Below, piece after piece: positions 1 to 6,543 of a stretch of 64,000 nt of DNA. The stretch covers positions 42,431 to 106,430 of the forward strand of contig CAWJPL010000020.1 in assembly GCA_963844695.1 (NCBI GenBank). The letters run 5' to 3'. Source of the stretch: RYN-230 sp963844695. GTDB lineage: Bacteria > Actinomycetota > Actinomycetes > Streptosporangiales > Streptosporangiaceae. The first letter of the stretch is position 1, and each line of letters begins with the position of its first letter. Made by a program: the position numbers and the translations under genes. The notes beneath the pieces were generated by a model that was not told where the DNA came from, searched no databases, and worked only from the letters and a program-made list of their open reading frames with translations.

Positions 1-700
1 CGTCCGGTCCTGGATCCCGACCTGGCGGACGAAGCCCAGGTCGACGATGTTGACGCCCAGATCCGGGTCGATCACCTCGAGCAGGGCTTCGCGGACCTCC
101 TCGGCCTGACGCTCAGACGCGGCACCCGCCGGGCTCGCGGGCCCTGGGCTCGCGGGCCCCGGGCTCGCCGGCGCTCCCTCCGCCTCTGGGCCGGGCGCCG
201 CCGCCGCTCCCGGGCCGGGCGCCGCCGCCGCTCCCGGGCCGGGCGCCGCCGCGGCCCCCGGGCCGGTCATGCCGCTGGCGTGCAGCCCAGCGGGCTGCAA
301 CGTGATCTGCACCCGGCACGTCGGGCTGGCGATCCAGTCGGCCTTGCCGTGCGCCGTGCGGCGGACCCGGACGATGTCCTCCCCGGCCTGGACGCTGCCC
401 GCGGCCAGGACGAGCCGGGCCGGGCTGAGCCCGGCCTGCTCGGCCTGCACGATGACCCGGTCGAGCAGGCGGGCGACGGGCTCGCAGGTGCGGCCCGGCC
501 CGAACCGCAGCCGGGCCCGGGCGGCCACAGCGTCCAGGCCCAGCACCGCCGCCGAGCGCCGTCTGGCCGTCCGGTTCGGCCAGGCGTATCTGCTCCTCGT
601 CGACTCGCAGCTCCGCGGCCAGCGACGGGGCAGCCCGAGGTGGGACGGCCGCCGGCTGAGCAGCCACCGGCTGGGCGTCCAGCGTCCCCTGCTCGCTCAC
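1..700 (-). pseudogene. uL22-like / MIP18 (DUF59) fusion protein, frameshifted, 3' end beyond the window
   Basis: The GTG start at 700 overlaps the Rieske stop codon (GTGA), so it is the next gene of the monooxygenase operon. The first ~35 codons (VSEQGTLDAQPVAAQP...) are in one frame. From about 590 the homologous frame moves by one base. The new frame reads RYAWPNRTARRR, then RTCEPVARLLDRVIVQAEQAGL and HGKADWIASPTCRVQITL; spacing and key residues resemble ribosomal protein uL22. Without a stop it continues through a Pro-Gly-Ala linker (three PGPGAAAA units) into EEVREALLEVIDPDLGVNIVDLGFV, the N-terminus of a MIP18/PaaD-type metal-sulfur cluster assembly domain, cut by the window edge. An ATG at 270 in the same frame could start the MIP18 part alone. 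Inferred role: metallocentre maturation for the oxygenase. The frame break needs one base removed; it is either mutation or sequencing error. Confidence 0.7.
188..262. repeat. 24-bp GC-rich tandem repeat encoding the PGPGAAAA linker
   Basis: About three copies of a 24-bp unit (ccgggccgggcgccgccgcc plus gctc, with small changes in the outer copies) lie inside the uL22/MIP18 fusion gene. Each unit encodes PGPGAAAA on the minus strand. The unit length is a multiple of three, so copy-number change would lengthen or shorten the interdomain linker without breaking the frame. Confidence 0.8.
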
Positions 701-960
701 CGGCCGACGTCCACCCAGATGGTGCCGTCCTCACCGACCTTGCAGCCGAAGACGGTCAGCCTCGCGTTGTCCGGGTTGATGCCGCAGCCGGTGGCCGCGT
801 CGAACTCCCACAGATGCCGGGCGCAGACCAGCGTCTCCCCGTCGAAGTCGCCTTCGTCGAGCGGGCCGGCCTGATGCGGGCACGTGTTGGCGTAGGCGCG
901 GACCTGGCCGGCCACGTTCATGAGCAGGACGTTCTCGCCGTCGACGGTCACGGAGGTCAT
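697..960 (-). CDS. Rieske [2Fe-2S] ferredoxin of the diiron monooxygenase (TmoC-like)
   Basis: Electron carrier that reduces the hydroxylase. The Rieske ligands are plain: CPHQ (residues 27-29) and CARH (residues 46-49), separated as in toluene-monooxygenase ferredoxins. From the ATG at 960 the product has 87 residues, shorter than TmoC (about 112). The same frame continues upstream of the ATG with TEQWRETVSLDDLWEGD, which matches the conserved N-terminus of TmoC-type proteins (LDDLWEGEM). No ATG or GTG start precedes it in this frame; a GTG at 1081 just after the beta-subunit stop is one base out of frame. Either a start is unusual or a base is wrong near 1000-1040. The gene lies between the beta subunit and the uL22/MIP18 gene. 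Confidence 0.9.
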   Translation of the reverse strand: MTSVTVDGENVLLMNVAGQVRAYANTCPHQAGPLDEGDFDGETLVCARHLWEFDAATGCGINPDNARLTVFGCKVGEDGTIWVDVGR

Positions 961-1083
961 GTCACCCTCCCACAGGTCGTCGAGGCTGACCGTCTCGCGC
1001 CACTGCTCCGTCCGCGCGGTGTGTCCGGTCTGGGAAGCCTGCGCTGTCCGGGCAGTTCTCGGCGGTCCGGGCGCCGTCCACGG

Positions 1084-2133
1084 TCAGCCCGCTCCCGCCG
1101 CGGCCGCGCTGGCCGGATCGAGCAGCCCGCCCAGGAAGTCTTCCCGCGCCGCCCGGGCCTGAGCCACCACCTCGCCGGCGGACCTGCCCTGCTCCGGCAG
1201 CGATTCCAGGAACTGCCCGAGTCCGTGCGCGGCCTCGTCGGCGCGGGCCGACCAGCGTGCGATCCACTTGCCCAGCACGCCGCGGTTCTCCGGCCGCTGG
1301 GCGACCGCGAGCTCGGCCAGCGCGCGGCTCCAGCGGCCGCGCCGCTGGGCGTCAGCGGCCAGCAACGACGTGAGCAGCCAGGTAAGGTCGTCGCCGTTGG
1401 CCCGGGCCACCTGGCCGAGCTGGGTGAGCAGCACGTTATCCAGCGTCGGGCCCAGGACCAGGTTCAGCGCCGTGAAGGCCTCGCCCCAGTCGTAGCTGAC
1501 CAGCGCGTACTCGACCGCCTTGCGGGCCGGCTGCCAGCCGGCGTCGCCCTCCCACAGCGACCTTTCCGCGGAGCCGGCGCCCGAGTCGGGGTGGCTGATC
1601 TGCAGCTCCCGGGTGCGGTAGGCGATCGCGGTGACCCGGCGCAGGAAGTCGGCGGTCGAGAAGCCCGCGGCGTTGGTGATGTAGGAACTGGGGGCCATGT
1701 AGCCGATATACGCCTCAACCTGCTGGAAGCCGTGGCACAGGTAACGCGACGGGGTGAACAGCCGGGCCAGCAGGGCCACCGACCCCGCCGACAGCGCGGC
1801 GTCTGAGTCCGCGTCGGCGTGTGCTTCCAGCACCCCCTGGACCTTCGCCTCCGCGTCGGACTGCAGGCCGACATAGGACTTGTAGGTCAGCGCGTCCGGG
1901 TCGCGATAGGCGTCCCAGTCGCTGGCCTGCAAGGGCGAGTTGTCCCGGTAGGTCAGGAACCACAGGTTGGGCGCGGACGACGGGTTCTGCTCGAACGCCG
2001 CGGCCCGGTTCGTGCGCAGCGTCCAGTTCTGCTTGTGCGTGACGATCTCGTACTCGCTGGGCATCTTGCGCACATCACCGAACGCGCTGAACGTGCGGCG
2101 CGGGCGCGGCTTGCGCGCCGGGGTCTCGGTCAT
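1084..2133 (-). CDS. Diiron monooxygenase hydroxylase beta subunit (TmoE-like)
   Basis: 349 residues, close to TmoE (about 327). Recognisable features are RRTFSAFGDVRKMPSEYEIVTHKQNW near the start, then APNLWFLTYRDNSPLQASDWDAYRDPDALTY, as in aromatic/alkene monooxygenase beta chains. This subunit pairs with alpha as (alpha-beta-gamma)2 but lacks metal ligands. The ATG at 2133 is chosen because it overlaps the coupling-protein stop (ATGA, 2130-2133); the open frame upstream is Arg/Gly-rich shadow. The C-terminus ends in an Ala/Gly-rich tail just before the Rieske gene. Confidence 0.93.
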   Translation of the reverse strand: MTETPARKPRPRRTFSAFGDVRKMPSEYEIVTHKQNWTLRTNRAAAFEQNPSSAPNLWFLTYRDNSPLQASDWDAYRDPDALTYKSYVGLQSDAEAKVQGVLEAHADADSDAALSAGSVALLARLFTPSRYLCHGFQQVEAYIGYMAPSSYITNAAGFSTADFLRRVTAIAYRTRELQISHPDSGAGSAERSLWEGDAGWQPARKAVEYALVSYDWGEAFTALNLVLGPTLDNVLLTQLGQVARANGDDLTWLLTSLLAADAQRRGRWSRALAELAVAQRPENRGVLGKWIARWSARADEAAHGLGQFLESLPEQGRSAGEVVAQARAAREDFLGGLLDPASAAAAGAG

Positions 2134-2495
2134 GCCGGCACCTGCTTTCCGCTCTGCGGCTCCCCGCTCCGGGCGGCCGCGTCCGCGGCCAGGTTCGCGG
2201 CGGCCGCGCTCCGGGCGTAGCCGAAGCTCTCCCACGTGATGGCGTCGCTGCTGGTGATGGCCCGGCCGCTGAAGGCGGTCATCATCTCGCCGAACGAGGC
2301 GATCGCGAAGTCCGCGCCCAGGTAGCGGCGCAGCGTCTGCTCGGTCACCGTGATCCGGTCCTCGCCCTGTATCCGGACGTACGCGCCCCGGTCGACGACC
2401 TCGATGTCGGCGTCCGGGTTGTCGTCCTCGATGGCCGCGATGACCTGCTCGACCTCATCACCCATCCGCAAGATGGGGCCGACCGGGTTCTTCAT
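2130..2495 (-). CDS. MmoB/DmpM-family coupling (effector) protein (TmoD-like)
   Basis: 121 residues. The core KNPVGPILRMGDEVEQVIAAIEDDNPDADIEVVDRGAYVRIQGE is the typical effector-protein fold, binding above the hydroxylase diiron site to couple NADH use to oxygenation. The C-terminal extension (SAAAANLAADAAARSGEPQSGKQVPA) is longer than in TmoD (about 103 residues) and Ala-rich. Start and stop overlap the neighbours by 4 bp on both sides (gamma at 2492-2495, beta at 2130-2133), so translation is coupled. No metal ligands are expected or seen. Confidence 0.93.
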   Translation of the reverse strand: MKNPVGPILRMGDEVEQVIAAIEDDNPDADIEVVDRGAYVRIQGEDRITVTEQTLRRYLGADFAIASFGEMMTAFSGRAITSSDAITWESFGYARSAAAANLAADAAARSGEPQSGKQVPA

Positions 2496-2785
2496 GACCC
2501 CTCCGGGATGTCGTATTCGACCGCCACATGGTCGAGCGGCTGGATCCCGGCGGCCGCGACGGTGATGTCGGGCGGCATCCGCTTGCCCTGGTAGATCACG
2601 ACCTTCTCGTACGGCAGGGCACGGACGCGCCTGCCTTCCACGTGATGCGCGACCGCCGCGGCTACCTCGCGCATGGTGTTGGCGGTGGTGACCGGAACCA
2701 GGATCTGCACGAAGTCAGTGGCGAAGATGGCGTTCAGCGGAACCAGCTGCGGGGGCTGGTCCTCGATCCCCAGTTCCGCGGTCAT
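2492..2785 (-). CDS. Diiron monooxygenase hydroxylase gamma subunit (TmoB-like)
   Basis: 97 residues, ubiquitin-like TmoB family (about 84 in toluene-4-monooxygenase). The pattern LVPLNAIFATDFVQILVPV, then VRALPYEKVVIYQGKRMPPDITVAAAGIQPLDHVAVEY, is characteristic of this small third hydroxylase subunit. The ATG at 2785 overlaps the alpha-subunit TGA (2782-2784). A much longer open frame continues upstream on this strand but is only the antisense-like shadow of the alpha gene. Confidence 0.92.
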   Translation of the reverse strand: MTAELGIEDQPPQLVPLNAIFATDFVQILVPVTTANTMREVAAAVAHHVEGRRVRALPYEKVVIYQGKRMPPDITVAAAGIQPLDHVAVEYDIPEGS

Positions 2786-4302
2786 GACTGGGCCCCCAGC
2801 GCGATGCCCTCGACCGGCCGCCCGACGTAGTCCTTGGTCCACGCCTCGTAGTCGGGGTCGTCCCCCATCGCGTCGGGCGTCATGCCCATGTAGCCGAGGA
2901 TGCCGCCGACGTCCATGGGCTGGATCTGCCCGGCCAGGAACCGGTCGACCAGCGTCTCGTGGTTGACGTTGTCGCGGTCCTTCCAGAAGATCTGCCGGCA
3001 CGCGTTGGTGCAGAAGTGGAAGGTCTTCCCGTCGTAGCGCAGCGACCAGTCCCGCACCCGCCAGGTGCCGTCCCGGGACTGGGTGGCGTTGCAGCAGGGC
3101 AGGTGGCAGGTCATGCACAGCCAGGGCAGCGTCTCCGGCAGCGTGGCCTCGACGTTGTTGGCGTTGACGTTGTCGATCAGCACGTCCCACTTGTCGCCGA
3201 AGACCTTCTCCCAGTTCGGGTACTTCTCGGTCAGCCAGGCGCGCTCGTCCTTGCTGACCCCGGCCTTGGGCCGCCACCACAGCGTGGGCCGCCAGTACCA
3301 CAGGCCCATCTGCAGCCCGTGGTGCCAGATGTCCAGGCCGCGCATGAACTCGTCCCAGAACCATGGCTTGCGCAGCCCGTAGTCCTCGATGGTGCGGACG
3401 AACTGGTCGATGACCCACTCCTCCATGAACTCCCGGTAGGACTGCTTCCGGTGCTCCAGGGGGGTGTAGTAGTCCATCGCCGGGCCGGTCAGCGCGGCGA
3501 ACGCGCGGGCTGACCCCCAGAAGGCCTTGTCCACCACCCACTGCGCCCGGACCGGGTCGTGCTCGACCAGGATCTCCAGGGTCGGGCCGCCCTGCTGGGA
3601 GTGCCGCGCCTCGTCGGTCTGGATGGAGGAGATCATGTTGGCGAAGTTGACGTCGCCGGACTCCAGGGCGTCCGCGGCGAGCGCCACGAACTGGAGGTTG
3701 GTGAAGCCGGTCTCGAAGGTGAACGGCAGCTCGATGGCCATGTCCACCACGTTGGGCGCGATCATCATGTTGTCGAACAGGTTGCGCAGCGAGATCAGCA
3801 CCCAGTCGTTGGTGTGGAAGGCCTTCTGCGTCCAGTCGTACTGCGCGTCCTTCCCGACGAACTCGTGCCCGAAGAACGTGGTGATCTGAGCGTGCCGCAG
3901 CTCGTCCAGCTGCCCGAACGTGGCCATGTTCCGCCACGCCCCGTTCAGCCCGAACCGGGCCATCTTCAGCTCAGCCAGCACGGCCGCGTACTCGACCAGG
4001 GCCACCCCGCCGAAGTGCATCTTCGTGGCTGACTTCCAGCCCTCGTCGAGCTGGGAGAACGTCGAGGAACGCTGCAGGGCCGCCTTCACCGCGTAGGCCG
4101 AGGCCTCCTTGTCCCGCTGGACGGCCACGTACTCGGGATAACTGACCTTGTAGTCCTCTTCCCACGCCGACCAGGCTTCGCGCGGCACCTTGCCGGTGCC
4201 GCTGTGCCACTCGGGGAAGACCGCGTCATCGTCTACGTAGCTGTAGGTCCAGTCCACGTCGCGGACGAAGCCCTGCCATTCCTCGCGCTTGAGCAGTGCC
4301 AT
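2782..4302 (-). CDS. Diiron monooxygenase hydroxylase alpha subunit (TmoA-like, catalytic)
   Basis: 506 residues, bacterial multicomponent monooxygenase large subunit. The diiron ligands fall at the numbering of toluene-4-monooxygenase hydroxylase: E104 (LVEYAAV), E134 and H137 (LDELRHAQ), E197 (TFETGF), E231 and H234 (TDEARHSQ). The gating threonine is T201. The pocket positions that set regiochemistry in that family are V100 and V103 here (I100 and G103 in the toluene-4 enzyme), so the preferred substrate may differ. A C-terminal YHS-type cysteine cluster (CMTCHLPCC, then FCTNACRQIFW) is present, as in phenol/toluene hydroxylases. The reaction is O2-dependent hydroxylation or epoxidation of an aromatic or alkene; the substrate cannot be read from sequence. 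The ATG at 4302 lies 17 bp after the upstream gene. Confidence 0.96.
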   Translation of the reverse strand: MALLKREEWQGFVRDVDWTYSYVDDDAVFPEWHSGTGKVPREAWSAWEEDYKVSYPEYVAVQRDKEASAYAVKAALQRSSTFSQLDEGWKSATKMHFGGVALVEYAAVLAELKMARFGLNGAWRNMATFGQLDELRHAQITTFFGHEFVGKDAQYDWTQKAFHTNDWVLISLRNLFDNMMIAPNVVDMAIELPFTFETGFTNLQFVALAADALESGDVNFANMISSIQTDEARHSQQGGPTLEILVEHDPVRAQWVVDKAFWGSARAFAALTGPAMDYYTPLEHRKQSYREFMEEWVIDQFVRTIEDYGLRKPWFWDEFMRGLDIWHHGLQMGLWYWRPTLWWRPKAGVSKDERAWLTEKYPNWEKVFGDKWDVLIDNVNANNVEATLPETLPWLCMTCHLPCCNATQSRDGTWRVRDWSLRYDGKTFHFCTNACRQIFWKDRDNVNHETLVDRFLAGQIQPMDVGGILGYMGMTPDAMGDDPDYEAWTKDYVGRPVEGIALGAQS

Positions 4303-4319
4303 GGTCTATGGCCCCTTCG

Positions 4320-4811
4320 TCAGTCAACTTCTTCGTGGCCGAGCTGCTGGCTGATGCCGGCGTCGTTCCAGTAGCCGGTCATGCTGTCGATGAGCAGGTC
4401 CGGCCCCACGTGGAAGACGAACAGGTGCGGCTCGCAGTAGTGCTGGCCGGCGGGCCTGACCAGGCCCCAGGCCAGCTGCTGGGTGCCCTCGATGTCCACC
4501 TCGGCCACCACGTCACCCTCGTCGTTCGCGGTCACGGTGTGCACGGTGTTGGTCAGGTCCGGGAACGCGGTGACCAGCCCGGTCCACAGCGGCTTGCCGA
4601 TCGTCCCGACCTTGCCGTCGCCGCGCACCACCCGCTGCTTGCCCCAGACCTCGAGCGGCACGTACGAGAGGCTGGCGTTGATCGAGCACAGGTCGGCCAT
4701 CCCGTTGATGTCGTGCGCCCGGTAGCGGTCGAAGAACTCGGTGACGACGGCGGCCGCCGACGCGGCGGTGCCCGCGGGTGTCGGCGGCGCGTCCTGGTGT
4801 GCTGTGGTCAT
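4320..4811 (-). CDS. NTF2-like / SnoaL-type protein, operon member
   Basis: 163 residues. AAAVVTEFFDRYRAHDINGMADLCSINASLSYVPLEVWGK and FPDLTNTVHTVTANDEGDVVAEVDIEGTQQ fit the SnoaL/ester-cyclase branch of the NTF2 fold, a cone-shaped alpha+beta barrel that binds small hydrophobic ligands. It directly precedes the monooxygenase alpha gene (17-bp gap) and follows a second NTF2-like gene (9-bp gap), so it is part of the operon. A role on the oxygenated product (for example isomerisation or hydrolysis, as in NTF2-fold epoxide hydrolases) is inference only. Confidence 0.8.
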   Translation of the reverse strand: MTTAHQDAPPTPAGTAASAAAVVTEFFDRYRAHDINGMADLCSINASLSYVPLEVWGKQRVVRGDGKVGTIGKPLWTGLVTAFPDLTNTVHTVTANDEGDVVAEVDIEGTQQLAWGLVRPAGQHYCEPHLFVFHVGPDLLIDSMTGYWNDAGISQQLGHEEVD

Positions 4812-4820
4812 CGTGCCTCC

Positions 4821-5249
4821 TCAGGCGATGGCGATCGCGTCGAAGCGCTTGACCGCGAGCCGCCGGTAGAGCTGCTGCTGGCACCAGTACGCGGTCACGC
4901 CGGTGATCACGCCTCCGGTCACGGTGAACCGCCACGCCTGGTCGATGTCGAGGTGTTTCTCCTGGTTGATGGCGCCGGCGTAGTCGGCGGCCTGGGTGCC
5001 CTCCACCTTGATCAGCGCGGTGACCACGTCACCGGTGGTGATGACCTGGCCGGCGGTCACGATGAGGTCCGGGAAGGCCCGGAGCAGGTCTCCGAGAACC
5101 ACGCCCAGGACGCCGGGGCCGCGGCCGCCGATGCCCAGGGGATGCACGGTGATCGCGGCCTGCGGGCTGACCTCGGCGAGCGCGGCGTCAACGTCGTGAC
5201 GCGCGAACGCGTCCAGGAAGGCCTGCACAGTCTGGGTGGGACTGGTCAT
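4821..5249 (-). CDS. NTF2-like / SnoaL-type protein, second operon copy
   Basis: 142 residues. The N-terminus TQTVQAFLDAFARHDVDAALAEVSPQAAITVHPLG and the middle LLRAFPDLIVTAGQVITTGDVVTALIKVEGTQ parallel the neighbouring NTF2-like gene (AFPDL, then VEGTQ), so the two are probably an old tandem duplication that diverged. It lies 20 bp after the DJ-1/PfpI gene and 9 bp before the next gene, in the monooxygenase operon. Function is unknown beyond a ligand-binding or small-molecule-enzyme fold. Confidence 0.8.
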   Translation of the reverse strand: MTSPTQTVQAFLDAFARHDVDAALAEVSPQAAITVHPLGIGGRGPGVLGVVLGDLLRAFPDLIVTAGQVITTGDVVTALIKVEGTQAADYAGAINQEKHLDIDQAWRFTVTGGVITGVTAYWCQQQLYRRLAVKRFDAIAIA

Positions 5250-5269
5250 GAGCGGGTGCTCCTAGCAGC

Positions 5270-6301
5270 TCAGGCGGCGGCGCGGGCCGGGGCCCGGAGG
5301 ACCTTGATGACCGCGTCCGCGGTCGCCTCGGTCGATCCCGGGTTCTGCCCGGTGATGAGGTTGCGGTCAGCCACCACGTGGGAGACCCAGGCCGCGGGGG
5401 CGTCGTCGAACACGGCGCCCGCGTTCTTCAGCGCCGTGTCCAGGAACCAGGCCATGCCGAGCAGGCCCGCCTCGGTCTGGAGTTCTTCCTCGTCGGTGAA
5501 GCAGGTCAGCCGGTAGCCGTCGAACAGCCACTGCCCGTCGGCGCGTTCCGGCGCCGACAGCAGCAGGGCCGGGCCGTGGCACAGCGCGGCGATGGGCGCG
5601 GACTTGCCGTGCAGCACAGCCAGCAGCCGCCCGACGTCCGGGTTGCCGGCCAGGTCGACCATGGGCCCGTGGCCGCCGGGCGTGAACACCGCGTCGAACC
5701 CGGCCATTTCCTCATCGCTCAGCGCGGACAACGCCACCGGGTGGCCGAAGCCCGGGATCGCCTCCAGTTCGGCCAGCCGTGCGGCGGCCAGCCGCTCGCT
5801 GTCGGCACGCTGCGCGTCCACCTCGGCCTGGATCTCCTCCCGGGTCAGCCCGGCCGGGCTGTCCTCGGCGAGCACGTCGGCGAACTGGCGGTCCTGCCGC
5901 CAGGCCCGCTTCGCGGCCGCGCTGACGATCCGGTGTGCCTGCGCGGGGCTTTGTCCCCGCGCTTCGAGCAGCACCGCCACCCGCCGGGCCGCAGCCAGCC
6001 CCAGCTCGGTGTTCTGGTGCAACGTGATCCGGATGTCGTCCACGTCGTGGGCGAACGTGCGTACCACCGAGGCCAGGTAGTCCTTGTCTTCCTCGGGATA
6101 GTGGAAGAACCACGACAGGCCGTACGGGTCCGCATACGGCGGCTGGCCGTCCGGGGTGATCACGGTGACGTCAAAGCCGGCCGCGGCGAACCGCTGGTAG
6201 GGCTTGAGCGCTTCCTCGGCGAAGTAGCCGGTCGGGTGCGCGGTCCCGTCGGCGAGCGTCATCTCACGGGCACTGGTCATCAGATAGGCGATCCGGGTCA
6301 T
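5270..6301 (-). CDS. DJ-1/PfpI-superfamily protein with a large helical insertion
   Basis: 343 residues from the ATG at 6301 (MTRIAYLMTSAREMTL); the longer open frame upstream has no ribosome site. The nucleophile elbow is clear (IAALCHGPALLL, Cys241), preceded by FTPGGHGPMVDL as in Hsp31/YajL-type class I glutamine-amidotransferase-like proteins. Family members are usually 220-235 residues; here about 110 extra, mostly charged helical residues sit between about 70 and 195 (RRVAVLLEARGQSPAQAHRIVSAAAKRAW and onward). It may act as glyoxalase III-like or deglycase-type enzyme detoxifying carbonyls. It is the first gene of the minus-strand monooxygenase operon, facing the AraC gene. Confidence 0.85.
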   Translation of the reverse strand: MTRIAYLMTSAREMTLADGTAHPTGYFAEEALKPYQRFAAAGFDVTVITPDGQPPYADPYGLSWFFHYPEEDKDYLASVVRTFAHDVDDIRITLHQNTELGLAAARRVAVLLEARGQSPAQAHRIVSAAAKRAWRQDRQFADVLAEDSPAGLTREEIQAEVDAQRADSERLAAARLAELEAIPGFGHPVALSALSDEEMAGFDAVFTPGGHGPMVDLAGNPDVGRLLAVLHGKSAPIAALCHGPALLLSAPERADGQWLFDGYRLTCFTDEEELQTEAGLLGMAWFLDTALKNAGAVFDDAPAAWVSHVVADRNLITGQNPGSTEATADAVIKVLRAPARAAA

Positions 6302-6543
6302 CAGCCACCTCCACGGCGAGGGCTGCCTCGGCACGTTGCGCGTGCTGGTGACTTTGCCATCGCGCCGACGATCCAGCTACACCCCGCCATGACGGTTTCC
6401 TGCTGAGATGTTGCCCATTCCGGTCCTGATGCCAGATTCCAGCTGATCTCTATCCTGATCTAGCGGAACTGGCGGTGACCAGCGATGGATCCGCGGGGCC
6501 CGGTGCCGCATGCTGGGCAGCAGCGAGGCAAGGAGGCGGCGCG
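6302..6543. promoter_or_regulatory. Divergent promoter region between monooxygenase operon and AraC regulator
   Basis: 242 bp between the operon's first start (6301, minus) and the AraC start (6544, plus). It holds a short inverted repeat (GCACG, ttgcg, CGTGC at 6331-6345) and a direct repeat GATCT about 12 bp apart near 6450. A strong ribosome site AAGGAGG lies at 6529-6535 before the AraC ATG. No confident -35/-10 pair could be assigned by eye. Divergent placement makes this the likely AraC-type operator. Confidence 0.5.
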
